A stretch of 64,000 nt of DNA from Dactylosporangium aurantiacum (GTDB lineage Bacteria; Actinomycetota; Actinomycetes; Mycobacteriales; Micromonosporaceae), in contig NZ_JNYJ01000007.1 of the NCBI RefSeq assembly GCF_000716715.1, positions 372,001 through 436,000 of the forward strand, written 5' to 3'. Each line of letters starts with the position of its first letter. The stretch's first letter is position 1. The notes under the pieces were generated by a model. It was not told where the DNA came from and did no database searches. It saw only the letters and a program-made list of their open reading frames with translations. Made by a program: the position numbers and the translations under genes. This document shows, one piece after another, positions 53,286 through 62,447 of the stretch.

Positions 53286-54214
53286 CCGGCCAGGACTTTG
53301 ACGGCGAAACCGCCGCTCGCGACGCCGTCAACCGTGCGGCACAGGCGATTGCCTTGGCCGTCCAGCATGACGCCGACGCAGGCCTCCGTGATCTGCACCG
53401 TCGTATGGCCACCGCTGAAGTGCCGTCGCTTGCCGCCAGCGAACGCCTTCGCGAGAAGCCACGGCGTCATGCCCCGAAGGCCGGTGCACTTGCCGCATGG
53501 CTGACCGGGGCAACCGGGCTGCTGACGGCATTGCTGTACGTCGGCTTCGACACCATGCCCACAAAATTGGCCCTGGTGATCACAGTTTCAGCCGCCGTCG
53601 CACTCCTCGCCGTTGCCGTACTCGCCCGGCCCTCCGACCAGAGGGCGGCATCACGCCCCCCCAGGTCCAGGCAATGGCTTTCCATCGCCGGCAGTAGCGC
53701 TGTGGCGATGATCTGCACAGCAGCGGCTATCTGGGTATCGACCGGCGCATCTTTTATGACGGCACAGGCCCCACCGCCCAGTGGAAAGGACTGCATGGTG
53801 CCGTCGCCTGGTGGACCCAACCTGTGTGGGTCTACGTACGATCCGAGCATCGGCGGTCCAACATCGAACACAGTTGTCGGTCCCCCCTCCATCGCTGCCA
53901 TCACGGATTGGACTGGCTTTATCAATGTTGTCGTTGTGAACACGGTTCCGGTGGATCCTCGAATGCGATACATCCTTATCGTCAGAGACGAGGATGGCGT
54001 CCAACTAGTAGGCGAGATCGCAGCTCCGGCTGACAAGCAGGTCGTCAGCATTGATCTTCAAGATGCCCCGCTCGGTTCCCGCCGGGACATCTACCTGGCC
54101 CTCACCCCCGTGGAGGAAATGGTGACGTGGAGGGCGTCGACCATCAGGCCGCTCGGTGACGTGCCCGACGGCACTTACCTCATCGATCGCGCCACACATG
54201 TACGGACGAAGTAG
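53282..54214 (+). CDS. Membrane protein, probable sigma-factor regulator
   Basis: A 310-residue protein. The cytoplasmic N-terminus of about 65 residues (AARDAVNRAAQAIALAVQHD) is followed by hydrophobic helices at about 70-90 (AWLTGATGLLTALLYVGF), 95-115 (LALVITVSAAVALLAVAVLA) and 135-155 (IAGSSAVAMICTAAAIWV), then an extracytoplasmic domain of about 150 residues (DWTGFINVVVVNTVPVDPRM, RYILIVRDEDGVQLVGEIAA). It lacks the zinc anti-sigma HxxxCxxC motif. Coupling with the sigma gene suggests it holds or controls the factor in response to an outside signal. Family unrecognised. Confidence 0.65.
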   Translation: MTGQDFDGETAARDAVNRAAQAIALAVQHDADAGLRDLHRRMATAEVPSLAASERLREKPRRHAPKAGALAAWLTGATGLLTALLYVGFDTMPTKLALVITVSAAVALLAVAVLARPSDQRAASRPPRSRQWLSIAGSSAVAMICTAAAIWVSTGASFMTAQAPPPSGKDCMVPSPGGPNLCGSTYDPSIGGPTSNTVVGPPSIAAITDWTGFINVVVVNTVPVDPRMRYILIVRDEDGVQLVGEIAAPADKQVVSIDLQDAPLGSRRDIYLALTPVEEMVTWRASTIRPLGDVPDGTYLIDRATHVRTK

Positions 54215-54399
54215 CCATCGTCGCTGGTACGGCTGGGACAGTCAGCATGGTCACGGTGCGTACTCCATCGGTCTGTGCACGGCGCCGGTGCACAGAATCT
54301 CGCGGCGCTTGTCGTAGTACGTGACAGTGACAGACGTAACACAGTCAGACGTGGGTAGTTGGCGAAGCTGGATTCAAGTGGGTTGAGCCGTGCCGCTTG

Positions 54400-55448
54400 C
54401 TACGCCGCCCAGCGGCCTACCTGGCCGTGGCCGGCATGGTAAAGGTCCGCCAGGTACGCCCGGACCGGCTCGACCCACGGGGTATTCGTCACCGTGCCCA
54501 GCATGACCGCCGCGACCACCGGCGACACCACATCCGCGACCTGCAAGAACTGCTTCGTCCTACTGCCCTTCCAGGGAAGGCCTCGGTGAAGCCGTTGAGC
54601 AGCCCGGCCTGGGCGGCCGTCAGCTCGGGACCGTCCGGCGCCCCGATCTTCCAGCTGCGGGTCGAGCCGGTCAGGCACCACGACGGCCCGTCGGCGTTGA
54701 AGGCGTTACCGCCGGACGTCTTCCGTGCCCCGCGGGTCCAGACGCGCAGTCCCGGCGCCCACCCGAGCGCCTCGGCCATGCTCCGCTGCACCAGCCCCGC
54801 CCCCGAGCCGTCGTACACGCTCACCCGGGTGCTGTCGTACCGCCGCGCGTACAGGAAGGTCCGCAACCGCCGCGACGGCACCCCGAACGCCGCGGCGTCC
54901 AGCCGCACGACGTCGAAGGTCTCCCACCCGGCGGCCGCCAACTCCGCGCACAGGTCCTCCCAGAGCGGCTCGACGTCGGGCACCTGCTCGCACAGCAGCC
55001 ACTCAAGATCGTGCGCGGTCAGCGCCCAACGGGCGGCCTCCACCACCAGCGCGGTGCGCGGGTCCTCACACCGGTGCGGCAGGTCCGCCCACTCGCAGCC
55101 GCAGCCGGCCCCCAGGCACGTGATCGCGTCGAGCGCGAGCTGCATCTCCTGCACCCCGATCCGCTTGCCGCCGCGCGAGAACGGCGGGCACGGCGGCGTC
55201 ACCACCGCCCCCCGCACGCCGACGTGTGCGGCCGGGTCCAACCGCCGAATGTCGACCTGATGCCGCTCGAACCCGGCGGCCCGCCCGGTCGCGCACGCGT
55301 CGCCGTCAAGCTCCACCCCGACCATTGGCGGCAGTCCCAGGATCTGGCCGCCGACGTCCATGCCCCCCGGCCCGGCGCACAGGGAGACGACCTCGCCTGG
55401 CCCGGCGATCACCAGGTCCGCCGCCGGCGCGGCGTCCGCGAGCAACAC
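54400..55448 (-). pseudogene. DNA (cytosine-5) methyltransferase with a single-base frameshift
   Basis: From the GTG ending at 55,448 (GGAGGA 7 nt upstream) the protein has the C5 MTase motifs: I VVSLCAGPGGMDVGG, IV with the catalytic Cys in VVTPPCPPFSRGGKR, and the central DLEWLLCEQVPDVEPL and FDVVRLDAAAFGVPSRRLR. Near 54,574 the frame loses one base (one C short in TTCCC-TGG); the neighbouring frame continues normally with KGSRTKQFLQVADVVSPVVA, the motif IX/X region, to the TAG at 54,400. With the missing base restored the protein would be intact. It follows a small gene by 14 bp. No restriction nuclease is adjacent. Confidence 0.78.
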
Positions 55449-55462
55449 GGCCAGTTCCTCCG

Positions 55463-55855
55463 TCAGCTCGACCGCATGCGCGTCAGCGCGTCGAGGGCCG
55501 CGGGCAGGTCGGGGGAGCGCGTCACCGCCCCCGCCAGCTCGGCCACCTCGGCGTCGCCGAGCATTCGGCCCGCCCACGCCTCCAGCAGCTCGCGCGGAAT
55601 GACGAGGCCGGGCTGCACGGCGCCAACCGTCGTGGCCAGTTCCCGCTTCGCCTTGCGGAAGTTGAAGACGGATGTCCACGTCTCGTCCGGGTCCGGCCAC
55701 ACCCCGACCGTGCCGGTCGCCAGGTCGATGCCGACGACGGCCTGGCCGTCGAGCGACAACATCAGCAGCGGGTCGCTGACCTCCGTATCCACGTCGACCG
55801 TGAACGTCTCGTTCGGGGAGACGATGTACAGCTCCGCCTTCATCTGGCCTGCCAC
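55463..55855 (-). CDS. Small protein upstream of the methyltransferase, unknown
   Basis: A 130-residue protein starting at the GTG ending at 55,855, chosen for GGAGG about 5 nt upstream; an ATG four codons on is the alternative. It is beta-rich at the front (MKAELYIVSPNETFTVDVDT, VVGIDLATGTVGVWPDPDET) and helical at the back (VIPRELLEAWAGRMLGDAEV). It is 14 bp from the methyltransferase start, so they share a transcript. Function unknown; it may be a methyltransferase partner. Confidence 0.55.
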   Translation of the reverse strand: MAGQMKAELYIVSPNETFTVDVDTEVSDPLLMLSLDGQAVVGIDLATGTVGVWPDPDETWTSVFNFRKAKRELATTVGAVQPGLVIPRELLEAWAGRMLGDAEVAELAGAVTRSPDLPAALDALTRMRSS

Positions 55856-55920
55856 GGAACCTCCAGTCCAGTCGGGATGCCGGGCCCGTCGCAACGCGAC
55901 ATATGGCCCTATCATTGGGA

Positions 55921-56930
55921 TTACTTGGCGCCGGTCAACGCGTCGCGGATCGCATCGCTGATCACGGCGAGCACGCCGTCCGGGGTGTGCAGCCGCACCA
56001 ACGTCGCCCCGGCCAGCGGCCTGGTGCCCCGCTCGGCGACGTCGAGGTGCAGCACCCGCACCCCACGACCGGTCAGCCGGGCGACGAGCCGGGCCCCTTC
56101 GTCCAGCTGCCCGGGCCCCACCAAGTGCCCGTCGCTGACCACGACCAACAGCCGAGCGCCGTCACCGCGCGCCAGCCCGAGCGCCCCATCGAGCGCCTGC
56201 ACCGCCTCGACGAACGCCTCCGACCCGTCCTTCGCGACGAACTTGGTCACGTTGGCCGGGTCGGCGCCCGGGGCGACGATCGACGTTACCGCCTCACCGA
56301 ACGCGACCGTGGCGCCGCAGCCGCCGACCCGGCGGACGGCCTGCCCCACCACCCAGGCCACCGACGACAGCACCGGCGCGGCCCAGCCCATCGACCCGGA
56401 CACCCGCTGCGCCGCCCCCAGCATCGCCGCGCGACCGTCCAACCTGCCCGGCGGCGTCGCCGACGTGACCACTGTGCTCGCCCGCTCCCGGAACCGGGCG
56501 CGCCGCAGCACATGCATCAACCGGTTCGCGGCGGCCCGCTCGTCCGGCTCGGGCGGGCGGACACCCGACACCGGCGTCGACCGGCCGCGACCGAACCCAT
56601 GCCCGAACACGTCGCCGGCGCGACGCTCGGCGGCCGCCCGGTCCGTCGTCTCCTGCCGCTGAGCCTCCGCGGCCGCTTCCTCATCTGCCTCTTCGGCCGC
56701 CGCCTCAGCGAGGCTGTCCGCAAGGAAGGTCCGGTCCGGCTTCCGTCACCTCGTCGGCGACCTTGGCCAGCACCGCGCGCGTCGCCGCTCCGAGCGGATC
56801 GACGCCCTCCTCGTCGTCGGCGTCGACCGGCCCCGTCTCGCTGGTGACTGCCAGGGCTTCCGCGGCCGTGTCACTGTCGTCCGAGGATGTCCGGGAACAA
56901 CCGTGTGACGGCATTCGGCTTCCCTCACCG
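55921..56930 (-). pseudogene. vWA-domain protein (CoxE/CobT-like), frameshifted
   Basis: The 3' 690 bp encode a vWA-type domain: AWVVGQAVRRVGGCGATVAF, ANVTKFVAKDGSEAFVEAVQ, GDGARLLVVVSDGHLVGPGQ. The first MIDAS Asp is missing: the motif reads AQRVSGSMGW where DxSGSM is expected. Upstream, near 56,730, the protein-like signal moves by one frame (DPLGAATRAVLAKVADEVTE, then RTFLADSLAEAAAEEADEEA), so the reading frame is broken. A partner MoxR ATPase is not seen. It lies 66 bp upstream of the small gene before the methyltransferase. Confidence 0.6.
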
Positions 56931-57201
56931 TCCGGGTCTGTGTCCGCCGGAATGTCGAGGGCCGAAGTTCTCCCGGCTCGCCGTCGTGGTTCGCGTTCGT
57001 GGCGTAGGGGTTCACGACGGCGACAGATGAGACCGTAGTCGAGGGCAGGTCTGGCCGCACGACCTGGCGCCAAGCATTGGCGGACGTCCGAGAGGATGTC
57101 GACCGGCACGACAATCCCCAGCGCAACGACCGCCTCGCGGCATGAGCGAGCGTTTGGGCAAGGGCTTGGGTGTAGGCGCCACCAAGCTGATGAAGGGCCC
57201 T
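56931..57201. other. Intergenic region, no gene seen
   Basis: Frames here have mixed third-position composition and no family resemblance. Minus-strand VALGIVVPVDILSDVRQCLA (about 57,050-57,110) is protein-like but isolated. I see no convincing gene or regulatory structure. Confidence 0.4.
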
Positions 57202-57621
57202 CTACGGGATTGGTGCGTCGTTCACGCGGCGGAGGTGGAGGCGCGAGGCCATCGCGAGGTACTGCAACGTCGTGGTAGACGAGGGTGTGCTCAGTTCGAT
57301 CTGGAACGCATCCTCGTACCCCTGCTGATTGCGAAGCACCCACCGCCAGGCGGAGGTCATGCCGAGCAGGCCGGCATAGTGCTGATTCATTTGGGTTGAC
57401 ACCGAATCCGACACCCAATGGCGAAGCGGCGGCGGTTGCCGCGGATCGAAGGAAACTTCGACCGTGTCGTCATCCGGATCAACCTCCACGTGGAGGTATC
57501 CCTCGTCGAAGCGGAACTGGATCGCCACAAGCCAGGAAGGGTCGTCTACATACGCCAGATGCACGACCCCGGCCAGATCGGTCAACACGGAGGGACCAGA
57601 AGAAGGCAAGTTATGCGCCAC
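57202..57621 (-). CDS. Small conserved-looking protein, unknown
   Basis: A 139-residue protein starting at the GTG ending at 57,621; no strong ribosome site is present. The middle is a clear alternation of beta strands (WLVAIQFRFDEGYLHVEVDP, TVEVSFDPRQPPPLRHWVSD) followed by a helical part (SAWRWVLRNQQGYEDAFQIE). Such proteins recur in actinobacteria near toxin-immunity and secretion genes and may be immunity-type proteins, but I do not recognise the family. Codon use is less GC3-biased than the core genes, suggesting transfer. Confidence 0.6.
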   Translation of the reverse strand: MAHNLPSSGPSVLTDLAGVVHLAYVDDPSWLVAIQFRFDEGYLHVEVDPDDDTVEVSFDPRQPPPLRHWVSDSVSTQMNQHYAGLLGMTSAWRWVLRNQQGYEDAFQIELSTPSSTTTLQYLAMASRLHLRRVNDAPIP

Positions 57622-57819
57622 ACGGAGATCATGGCACCGACCGCGTCGGCGATACGTCCGCTATTCGGCACGATCGAGCACTGCGGCCGTGGTTCGACGC
57701 GCCGGACCCCGCCACGAAGCGTGACGATCTCCACGTCGGCGGCCGCGCGGGACCTGCGGCAGATGTGTGCGCTCTAAGTTGGACCCGCGGGTCTTGCCCT
57801 GTTCGGGGCAGAATAGTGC

Positions 57820-58000
57820 GTGATCGATCGAGTGCTGGCCGAAGACGTTGAGCTCTTCGAGCGTGCCGTGCGCACGTTTCGAGGGACGCGCGGTGCTGGC
57901 CTGCCATACCTGGAAAGTCCTGGTGCTCTCGCCTTCGTTGCTTCCCGCGGTCACGAGATCTTCGGCTGGTGCTGGGGTTATCAGCTGATTCGTCCCGACG
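57820..58000 (+). pseudogene. Truncated GNAT acetyltransferase (AAC(3)-I-like) N-terminus
   Basis: From the GTG at 57,820: EDVELFERAVRTFRG, YLESPGALAFVASRGHEIFG and WCWGYQLIRPDGW match the start of AAC(3)-I-type GNAT enzymes. The sequence stops matching after RPDG, before the acetyl-CoA-binding (R/Q)xxGx(G/A) motif, where it joins a different gene in another frame. The product would be inactive. Confidence 0.6.
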
Positions 58001-58364
58001 GCTGGGTATCGAGCTCAGATGCGCCAACCTGGCGGCGCTGTGGGCGAACTTCAAGATCGCCGGTGCGCGGTTCGTCGTTGTCGCCGCTGTCATCGACAGC
58101 CTGACGCTGCGCGAATCGTATGCCCAGAGCCTCGCGGGCTGCGAGATCCGCCTGGTCGGATTGACCGCTGACGACGACACCGTACGCAGCCGCCTGAGGC
58201 AACGAGACACGGACGCAAAGCTCGAGCAGCACCTCAAAGCGTTGGACGAGGACAGGCGCATGTCGGTCGACGTTGAGGACTTCACGATCACCAACGACCG
58301 CGCCCCTGCCGACGTGGCTACCGAGATTCTTGTGCGAGTGGGTTGGGCGGACCATGCCAGATGA
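58001..58364 (+). pseudogene. Truncated P-loop kinase C-terminus
   Basis: Frame GIELRCANLAALWANFKIAG, RFVVVAAVIDSLTLRESYAQ and CEIRLVGLTADDDTVRSRLR resembles the C-terminal half of small AAA_33-type kinases (AK- or gluconate-kinase fold). The Walker A N-terminal half is missing and has been replaced by the GNAT fragment, so this is the product of a deletion junction near 58,000. Confidence 0.6.
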
Positions 58365-58936
58365 CGCCTCACCGGAACCGGGGCACGGTCGGCGACCGCC
58401 GTCATTCCGCCGCTTCTGGATCTCAGACCCGCTTACCGAGATCGGATAACCGCTCATCGGCAGATGTGCTCACCCGCTGAACCCGAGAATGTTGACCCAC
58501 TGTCACGGAGGGTGAGCGTGGCGGCTCGGTGGCGGAGGCCGTGACAAGCCATGATTGACAAGCCGTGTTGGTTCTCCCGGGCATTCGCCACGGGACATGG
58601 GTGCGTTGCGGCCTGCCGTGGAGGGTCCCGAACTGGGGTCTCGTACGTCCTGACCGCCGGCGCGGGCTGCGGGGGAGTCCCTGCGTCTATGGTGCCGCTC
58701 GTGGTTCTGGTGGTGCACAAGTGCTCGGGCCAACGAGTGCGAGCGATCGTTGTTGCTGCATGGGGCAGCCAGCTGACATGTCAACGATCACGGGGGACGG
58801 CGCCTGTTCGAAGCCAGGCGCAGATGCGATCCATCTTCAACAGCCCGAAACGCGCCCCCGAGCGCACCTTCTGACGGAGGCAAACCTGCAGGTCATGGCT
58901 GTTGCTCGGAGATGAAGCGCGCAGGTCTCTGTCCAA
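58365..58936. other. Non-coding stretch before direct repeat copy 2
   Basis: No gene is supported. TGTCACGG (58,501-58,508) and CCGTGACA (58,539-58,546) form a perfect 8-bp inverted repeat 30 bp apart; nearby frames have poor third-position bias. Likely decayed or mobile-element-derived DNA. Confidence 0.45.
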
Positions 58937-59035
58937 GGCGGGTCCCACCGTACATGGGAACGGACCGACGGACGTAGCGACGTCGCGATCATCAGCGGAA
59001 CGTGGCAGCTTGGGTAATGCGTACGGCCTGCTGCC
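58937..59035. repeat. Direct repeat copy 2 (right edge of accessory island)
   Basis: Matches 39,351-39,449 at 90 of 99 positions, same orientation. Similarity continues weakly to about 59,076 (GGCGTGGCAACCGCTCGACG against GGTGTGGCTGCCGCTCAACG). It ends about 55 bp before the first CRISPR repeat. Confidence 0.85.
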
Positions 59036-59130
59036 CAGCGGCATGCTGATCGCCAGGCGTGGCAACCGCTCGACGGTAGCGCAGAGTTTGGGAAGATACT
59101 TCGCGGTCAGCCATGCCAGCCACCCGGCAT

Positions 59131-60988
59131 GGATGACCCCCGCGTGTGCGGGGAAGACGACGGCCGGACGGTCGAGGCGTACGCCGCCATGGGATGACCC
59201 CCGCGCGTGCGGGGAGGACGGGCGAGCATCCTCGCGCACGTCGTGCTGGAGGGATGACCCCCGCGCGTGCAGGGAGGACTTCGGCGGCGGGCTGATCCGC
59301 ATGACGGAGCGGGGATGACCCTCGCGCGTGCGGGGAAGACAAGACGCTGATCACCGACACCCGCGGCGTGCCGGGATGACCCCCGCGCGTGCGGGGAGGA
59401 CACCTCACCGCCCTGGAGCAGCTTGGCGTGGAAAGGACCACCCCCGCGAGTACGGGGAGGACCCGACGTTCTGAGCGAGCACGATCTTGTCGTCGGGGCG
59501 ACCCCCGCGCGTGCGGGGAGGACGAGCCGAGCACGATCCGGGCGATCGGCTCCAGGGGATGCTCCCCGCACGTGCGGGGAGGACGTCGGTGCCGGCCCGC
59601 TCGGCAACATCATCGAGGGATGACCCCCGCGCGTGCGGGGAAGACCTCAAGATCTGTCACTATCGGCTCTCCCTCTGCGGATGACCCCGCATGTGCGAGG
59701 AGGACTCGATCGGGCAGCTCGACCGCGTGTACGGCCGGGTATGACCCCTTGCGCATGCGGAGACGACGACGGTGGGTAAGCACCCGGCGTGGGCGTTCCC
59801 GGATGACCCCCGCGCGTACGGGGAGGACTAGTTGATCAGGCAGGAACCGACGTACTCCGGGAGATGACCCCCGCGCGTGCGGGGAGGACCTCGGCCTGCT
59901 CGGCGACCTGTTCGACATCATCGGATGACCCCCGCGCGTGCGGGGAGGACGAGGGTGGCACGCAGTTCGGTGCGTATCCGCAGGGATGACCCCCGCGCGT
60001 GCGGGGAGGACGAGCGCGCGGTGGATGGTCATAGCCGCACTCCAGGATGACCCCCGCGCGTGCGGGGAGGACTCCGTCCAGCCCGGCGCCACGATCCCGG
60101 ACAGCGGATGACCCCCGCGCGTGGGGGGAGGACGCTTCCGGGTGTGAACCCTGCGGTGATGTACGTGGGATGACCCCCGTGCGTGCGGGGAGGACTACCC
60201 GGGCAGCGAGGGCGTGGCGATCCACTGGGGATGACCCCCGCGCGTGCGGGGAGGACGTGTAAACGGTCCACTCTCGACGGTGGCAGAAGGGATGACCCCC
60301 GCGCGTGCGGGGAGGACCAGATTAGGGTGCGCATCGAGGGCATCTATCAGGGATGACCCCCGCGCGTGCGGGGAGGACCGGTACGCCTCGAAGGCCACCT
60401 GCCCCAGGCTCGGATGACCCCCGCGCGTGCGGGGAGGACAAGACGCTGCTCGGCCAGTCCGGCGTGAGGTAGGGATGACCCCCGCGCGTGCGGGGAGGAC
60501 GCATGAGCCGGCCTCGCGCCGCCACGCCACGTCGGATGACCCCCGCGCGTGCGGGGAGGACACGGACAGGGAGCGCGCCGCCGTGCTCGACGCGGGATGA
60601 CCCCCGCGCGTGCGGGGAGGACTGACCGGTTTTGGGGTGCCCGACGCGCCGAGACGGATGACCCCCGCGCGTGCGGGGAGGACGGGAACGGTGCCACGGC
60701 CGGCGCCTGGGTCTCCGGATGACCCCCGCGCGTGCGGGGAGGACGAGCGGAACGGCGGTCATCCCAGAGCCACCCAGGGATGACCCCCGCGCGTGCGGGG
60801 AGGACAACACGTGGTCGATGGTGGCCCCGGGGAGCACGGGATGACCCCCGCGCGTGCGGGGAGGACACACCCCGTTGGATTCTCGACGCGCTCGGGCCGG
60901 GATGACCCCCGCGCGTGCGGGGAGGACGACGTTGGCGCCGGCGGGGTGGGCGGCGATGGCGGATGACCCCCGCGCGTGCGGGGAGGAC
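59131..60988 (-). CRISPR. Type I-E CRISPR array, 31 repeats and 30 spacers
   Basis: Repeats of 28 bp begin GTCCTCCCCGCACGCG and end GGGGGTCATCC when read on the minus strand, the classic type I-E actinobacterial pattern with a CCCCGC/GCGGGG stem. Period is 61 bp in most units (60-62), so spacers are 32-34 bp. From 59,801 to 60,988 repeats are almost identical; the 11 units at 59,131-59,766 carry many substitutions (for example at 59,435, 59,496, 59,679 and 59,739, one of them 27 bp). Decay at that end marks it as the old, leader-distal end, so the array is transcribed leftward from the cas6e side. All spacers differ on inspection; none was matched to a target. Confidence 0.97.
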
Positions 60989-61032
60989 ACTTGTTGACCT
61001 GGGCCGCTAGAGATCCACTCGGCCGATTTTCT
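60989..61032 (-). promoter_or_regulatory. Candidate CRISPR leader, very short
   Basis: The 44 bp between the last well-conserved repeat and the cas6e stop contain an AT-rich end (GATTTTCTTCA on the plus strand). It is the only intergenic DNA at the leader-proximal end. If it is the leader, it is shorter than usual; otherwise the array is read through from the cas operon. Confidence 0.45.
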
Positions 61033-61653
61033 TCACAATGCCGGCAGGACGGTGAGTAGGCCGCAACCGTAGGCTTTGCCGCGTCCTACGCCATTGTTGA
61101 TCAATTCCGTGAGAGCAAGCGGATCGTTCACTGTCGCTGTAGCGGCGATGTGGGCGACGCGGAGCGGATGGTTGCCGGCGCGGCCGACAGTCACCGGGGC
61201 ATCGAGGATCTCAACGTTGCGCAAGCCCGGTTCGAGCCGCGCGGTGAGCCAGCCCTGAAGCTCGCTGTCGGGGACGGGCAGACGTCGGCCGGTGCGGGAC
61301 TGGCAACGCACCGCATTGATGTCGACTCGGAGGTGAACACGTCCACCCGGGTGCAGGTTGGCTATGACGCCGGTGAGGTCGGTGACGCGGATGCCGTAGT
61401 CGGTGCGGGCCGGCGGTGCAGCGGCCTGCAAAAGGATTCGCGGATGCGGCCGGTGTTCGACGCGGTACAGGATGCCGGCGGTGCCTCGGCGCTGGTCCTG
61501 TGGTCCGGGCAGATCGGGTCGGAAGAGGGTCATGACCGCTTTGTGGATCTGGTCGCGGTCGCTCCAGTCGCGGACGTGCCTGATGAGGGCCGGATGGTTC
61601 AGTGGGACAGCGGCGAGTGTCGGCGTCGGCTGGGCGGTGACGATCGCGGTCAT
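61033..61653 (-). CDS. cas6e: CRISPR pre-crRNA endonuclease Cas6e (CasE/Cse3)
   Basis: A 206-residue type I-E RAMP protein starting at the ATG ending at 61,653, in a 4-nt overlap with cas5e. The C-terminal glycine-rich loop INNGVGRGKAYGCGLLTVLP is the Cas6e signature; the N-terminal ferredoxin-like fold includes DQIHKAVMTLFRPDL, with H37 the likely catalytic His. It cleaves pre-crRNA at the repeat stem and stays bound to the 3' hairpin in Cascade. The gene ends 44 bp before the array. Confidence 0.93.
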   Translation of the reverse strand: MTAIVTAQPTPTLAAVPLNHPALIRHVRDWSDRDQIHKAVMTLFRPDLPGPQDQRRGTAGILYRVEHRPHPRILLQAAAPPARTDYGIRVTDLTGVIANLHPGGRVHLRVDINAVRCQSRTGRRLPVPDSELQGWLTARLEPGLRNVEILDAPVTVGRAGNHPLRVAHIAATATVNDPLALTELINNGVGRGKAYGCGLLTVLPAL

Positions 61654-62447
61654 GAGAGGTTCTCCTTTGCCCAGGTCAGCAGTTCGTCGCGGGTCATGGT
61701 CGGCGGCTCGACGCGGGTCACGGTTCGGGTTTGGTAGCCGTAGCGGTCGTGCGGGTGCGGGCCGAGCGGCAGGTCGGCGTGGGTTACGGTCCGGCCCCGC
61801 AGTTGCACTGCGTCGCGGGGGTCGACCGAGGTGTGAAAGAGGTGCAGGGTTCTGGAGCTGGCCGCGCCGGTCGCGGGCGTCCGGGTGGCGCTGTCGTTGA
61901 GCTCGTCCGGGCTGATGCCGAGTACGAGCGGCTGGTCCGGCAGGCAGGCTTTCCGGCCGAGGCTGAGCGGCCAGTACGGCTCGATGAGTGCATCTGCAAG
62001 ATTCCGCAGGTATGCCGGGTTGCCATGCAGGAACCAGGTGAACACGGCTCCGGTGAGGTAGGTGCGCCACGTCTGCAGTGTTTGCTGCTGGCCTTTGATG
62101 GCCCACGGTCTGCCGTTGCCCATCGCGATCGTTGCCAGTTTGGCCTGGTCTGCTTCGGAGAGCCACGCGTATTGGCTGATCGGGGGCGGGTTGACGGTGT
62201 GGTAGTCGAGCAGGGTCCGGCCCGGTTGGTCGATCCGGACGGCCATGTGCAGGGCGCGCAGCGGTTGTTCGTCGGCGGGTTCACCGGTAGCGGCGTTCCG
62301 GCCATACCGGTTGTGTCCGAGGGCGGCCCGGGCAAGGCCGAGCAGCCCGGCGTAGCTCGGATAGGGCAGGCTGCCGCGGTGGTTGAACCGCGCTTCCTCG
62401 CCCCATGACTGCAGCGGGCCGGCAAGTCGGCAGACGAGGGTGCTCAC
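61650..62447 (-). CDS. cas5e: Cascade subunit Cas5e (CasD)
   Basis: A 265-residue protein starting at the GTG ending at 62,447, overlapping cas7e by 4 nt. The family opening STLVCRLAGPLQSWGEEARF and RGSLPYPSYAGLLGLARAAL (usually PTKSGVIGLLAAALG) are diagnostic. Cas5e caps the 5' handle of the crRNA in Cascade. The late segment RYGYQTRTVTRVEPPTMTRD is also normal. All positions appear intact. Confidence 0.93.
   Translation of the reverse strand: MSTLVCRLAGPLQSWGEEARFNHRGSLPYPSYAGLLGLARAALGHNRYGRNAATGEPADEQPLRALHMAVRIDQPGRTLLDYHTVNPPPISQYAWLSEADQAKLATIAMGNGRPWAIKGQQQTLQTWRTYLTGAVFTWFLHGNPAYLRNLADALIEPYWPLSLGRKACLPDQPLVLGISPDELNDSATRTPATGAASSRTLHLFHTSVDPRDAVQLRGRTVTHADLPLGPHPHDRYGYQTRTVTRVEPPTMTRDELLTWAKENLS

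Noticed and set aside
58454..58720. Tyrosine-recombinase-like motif HGLRHRAATLTL on the minus strand
   Set aside because: The match is short and isolated; flanking sequence has no integrase character and no catalytic Arg-His-Tyr set can be found.
59036..59130. CRISPR leader on the left side of the array
   Set aside because: Degenerate repeats lie at this end and cas genes at the other, so this is the trailer side.
59100..60990. Open frames through the CRISPR array encoding repeated ARAG/PPRTRG peptides
   Set aside because: They arise from the 61-bp repeat period and are not genes.
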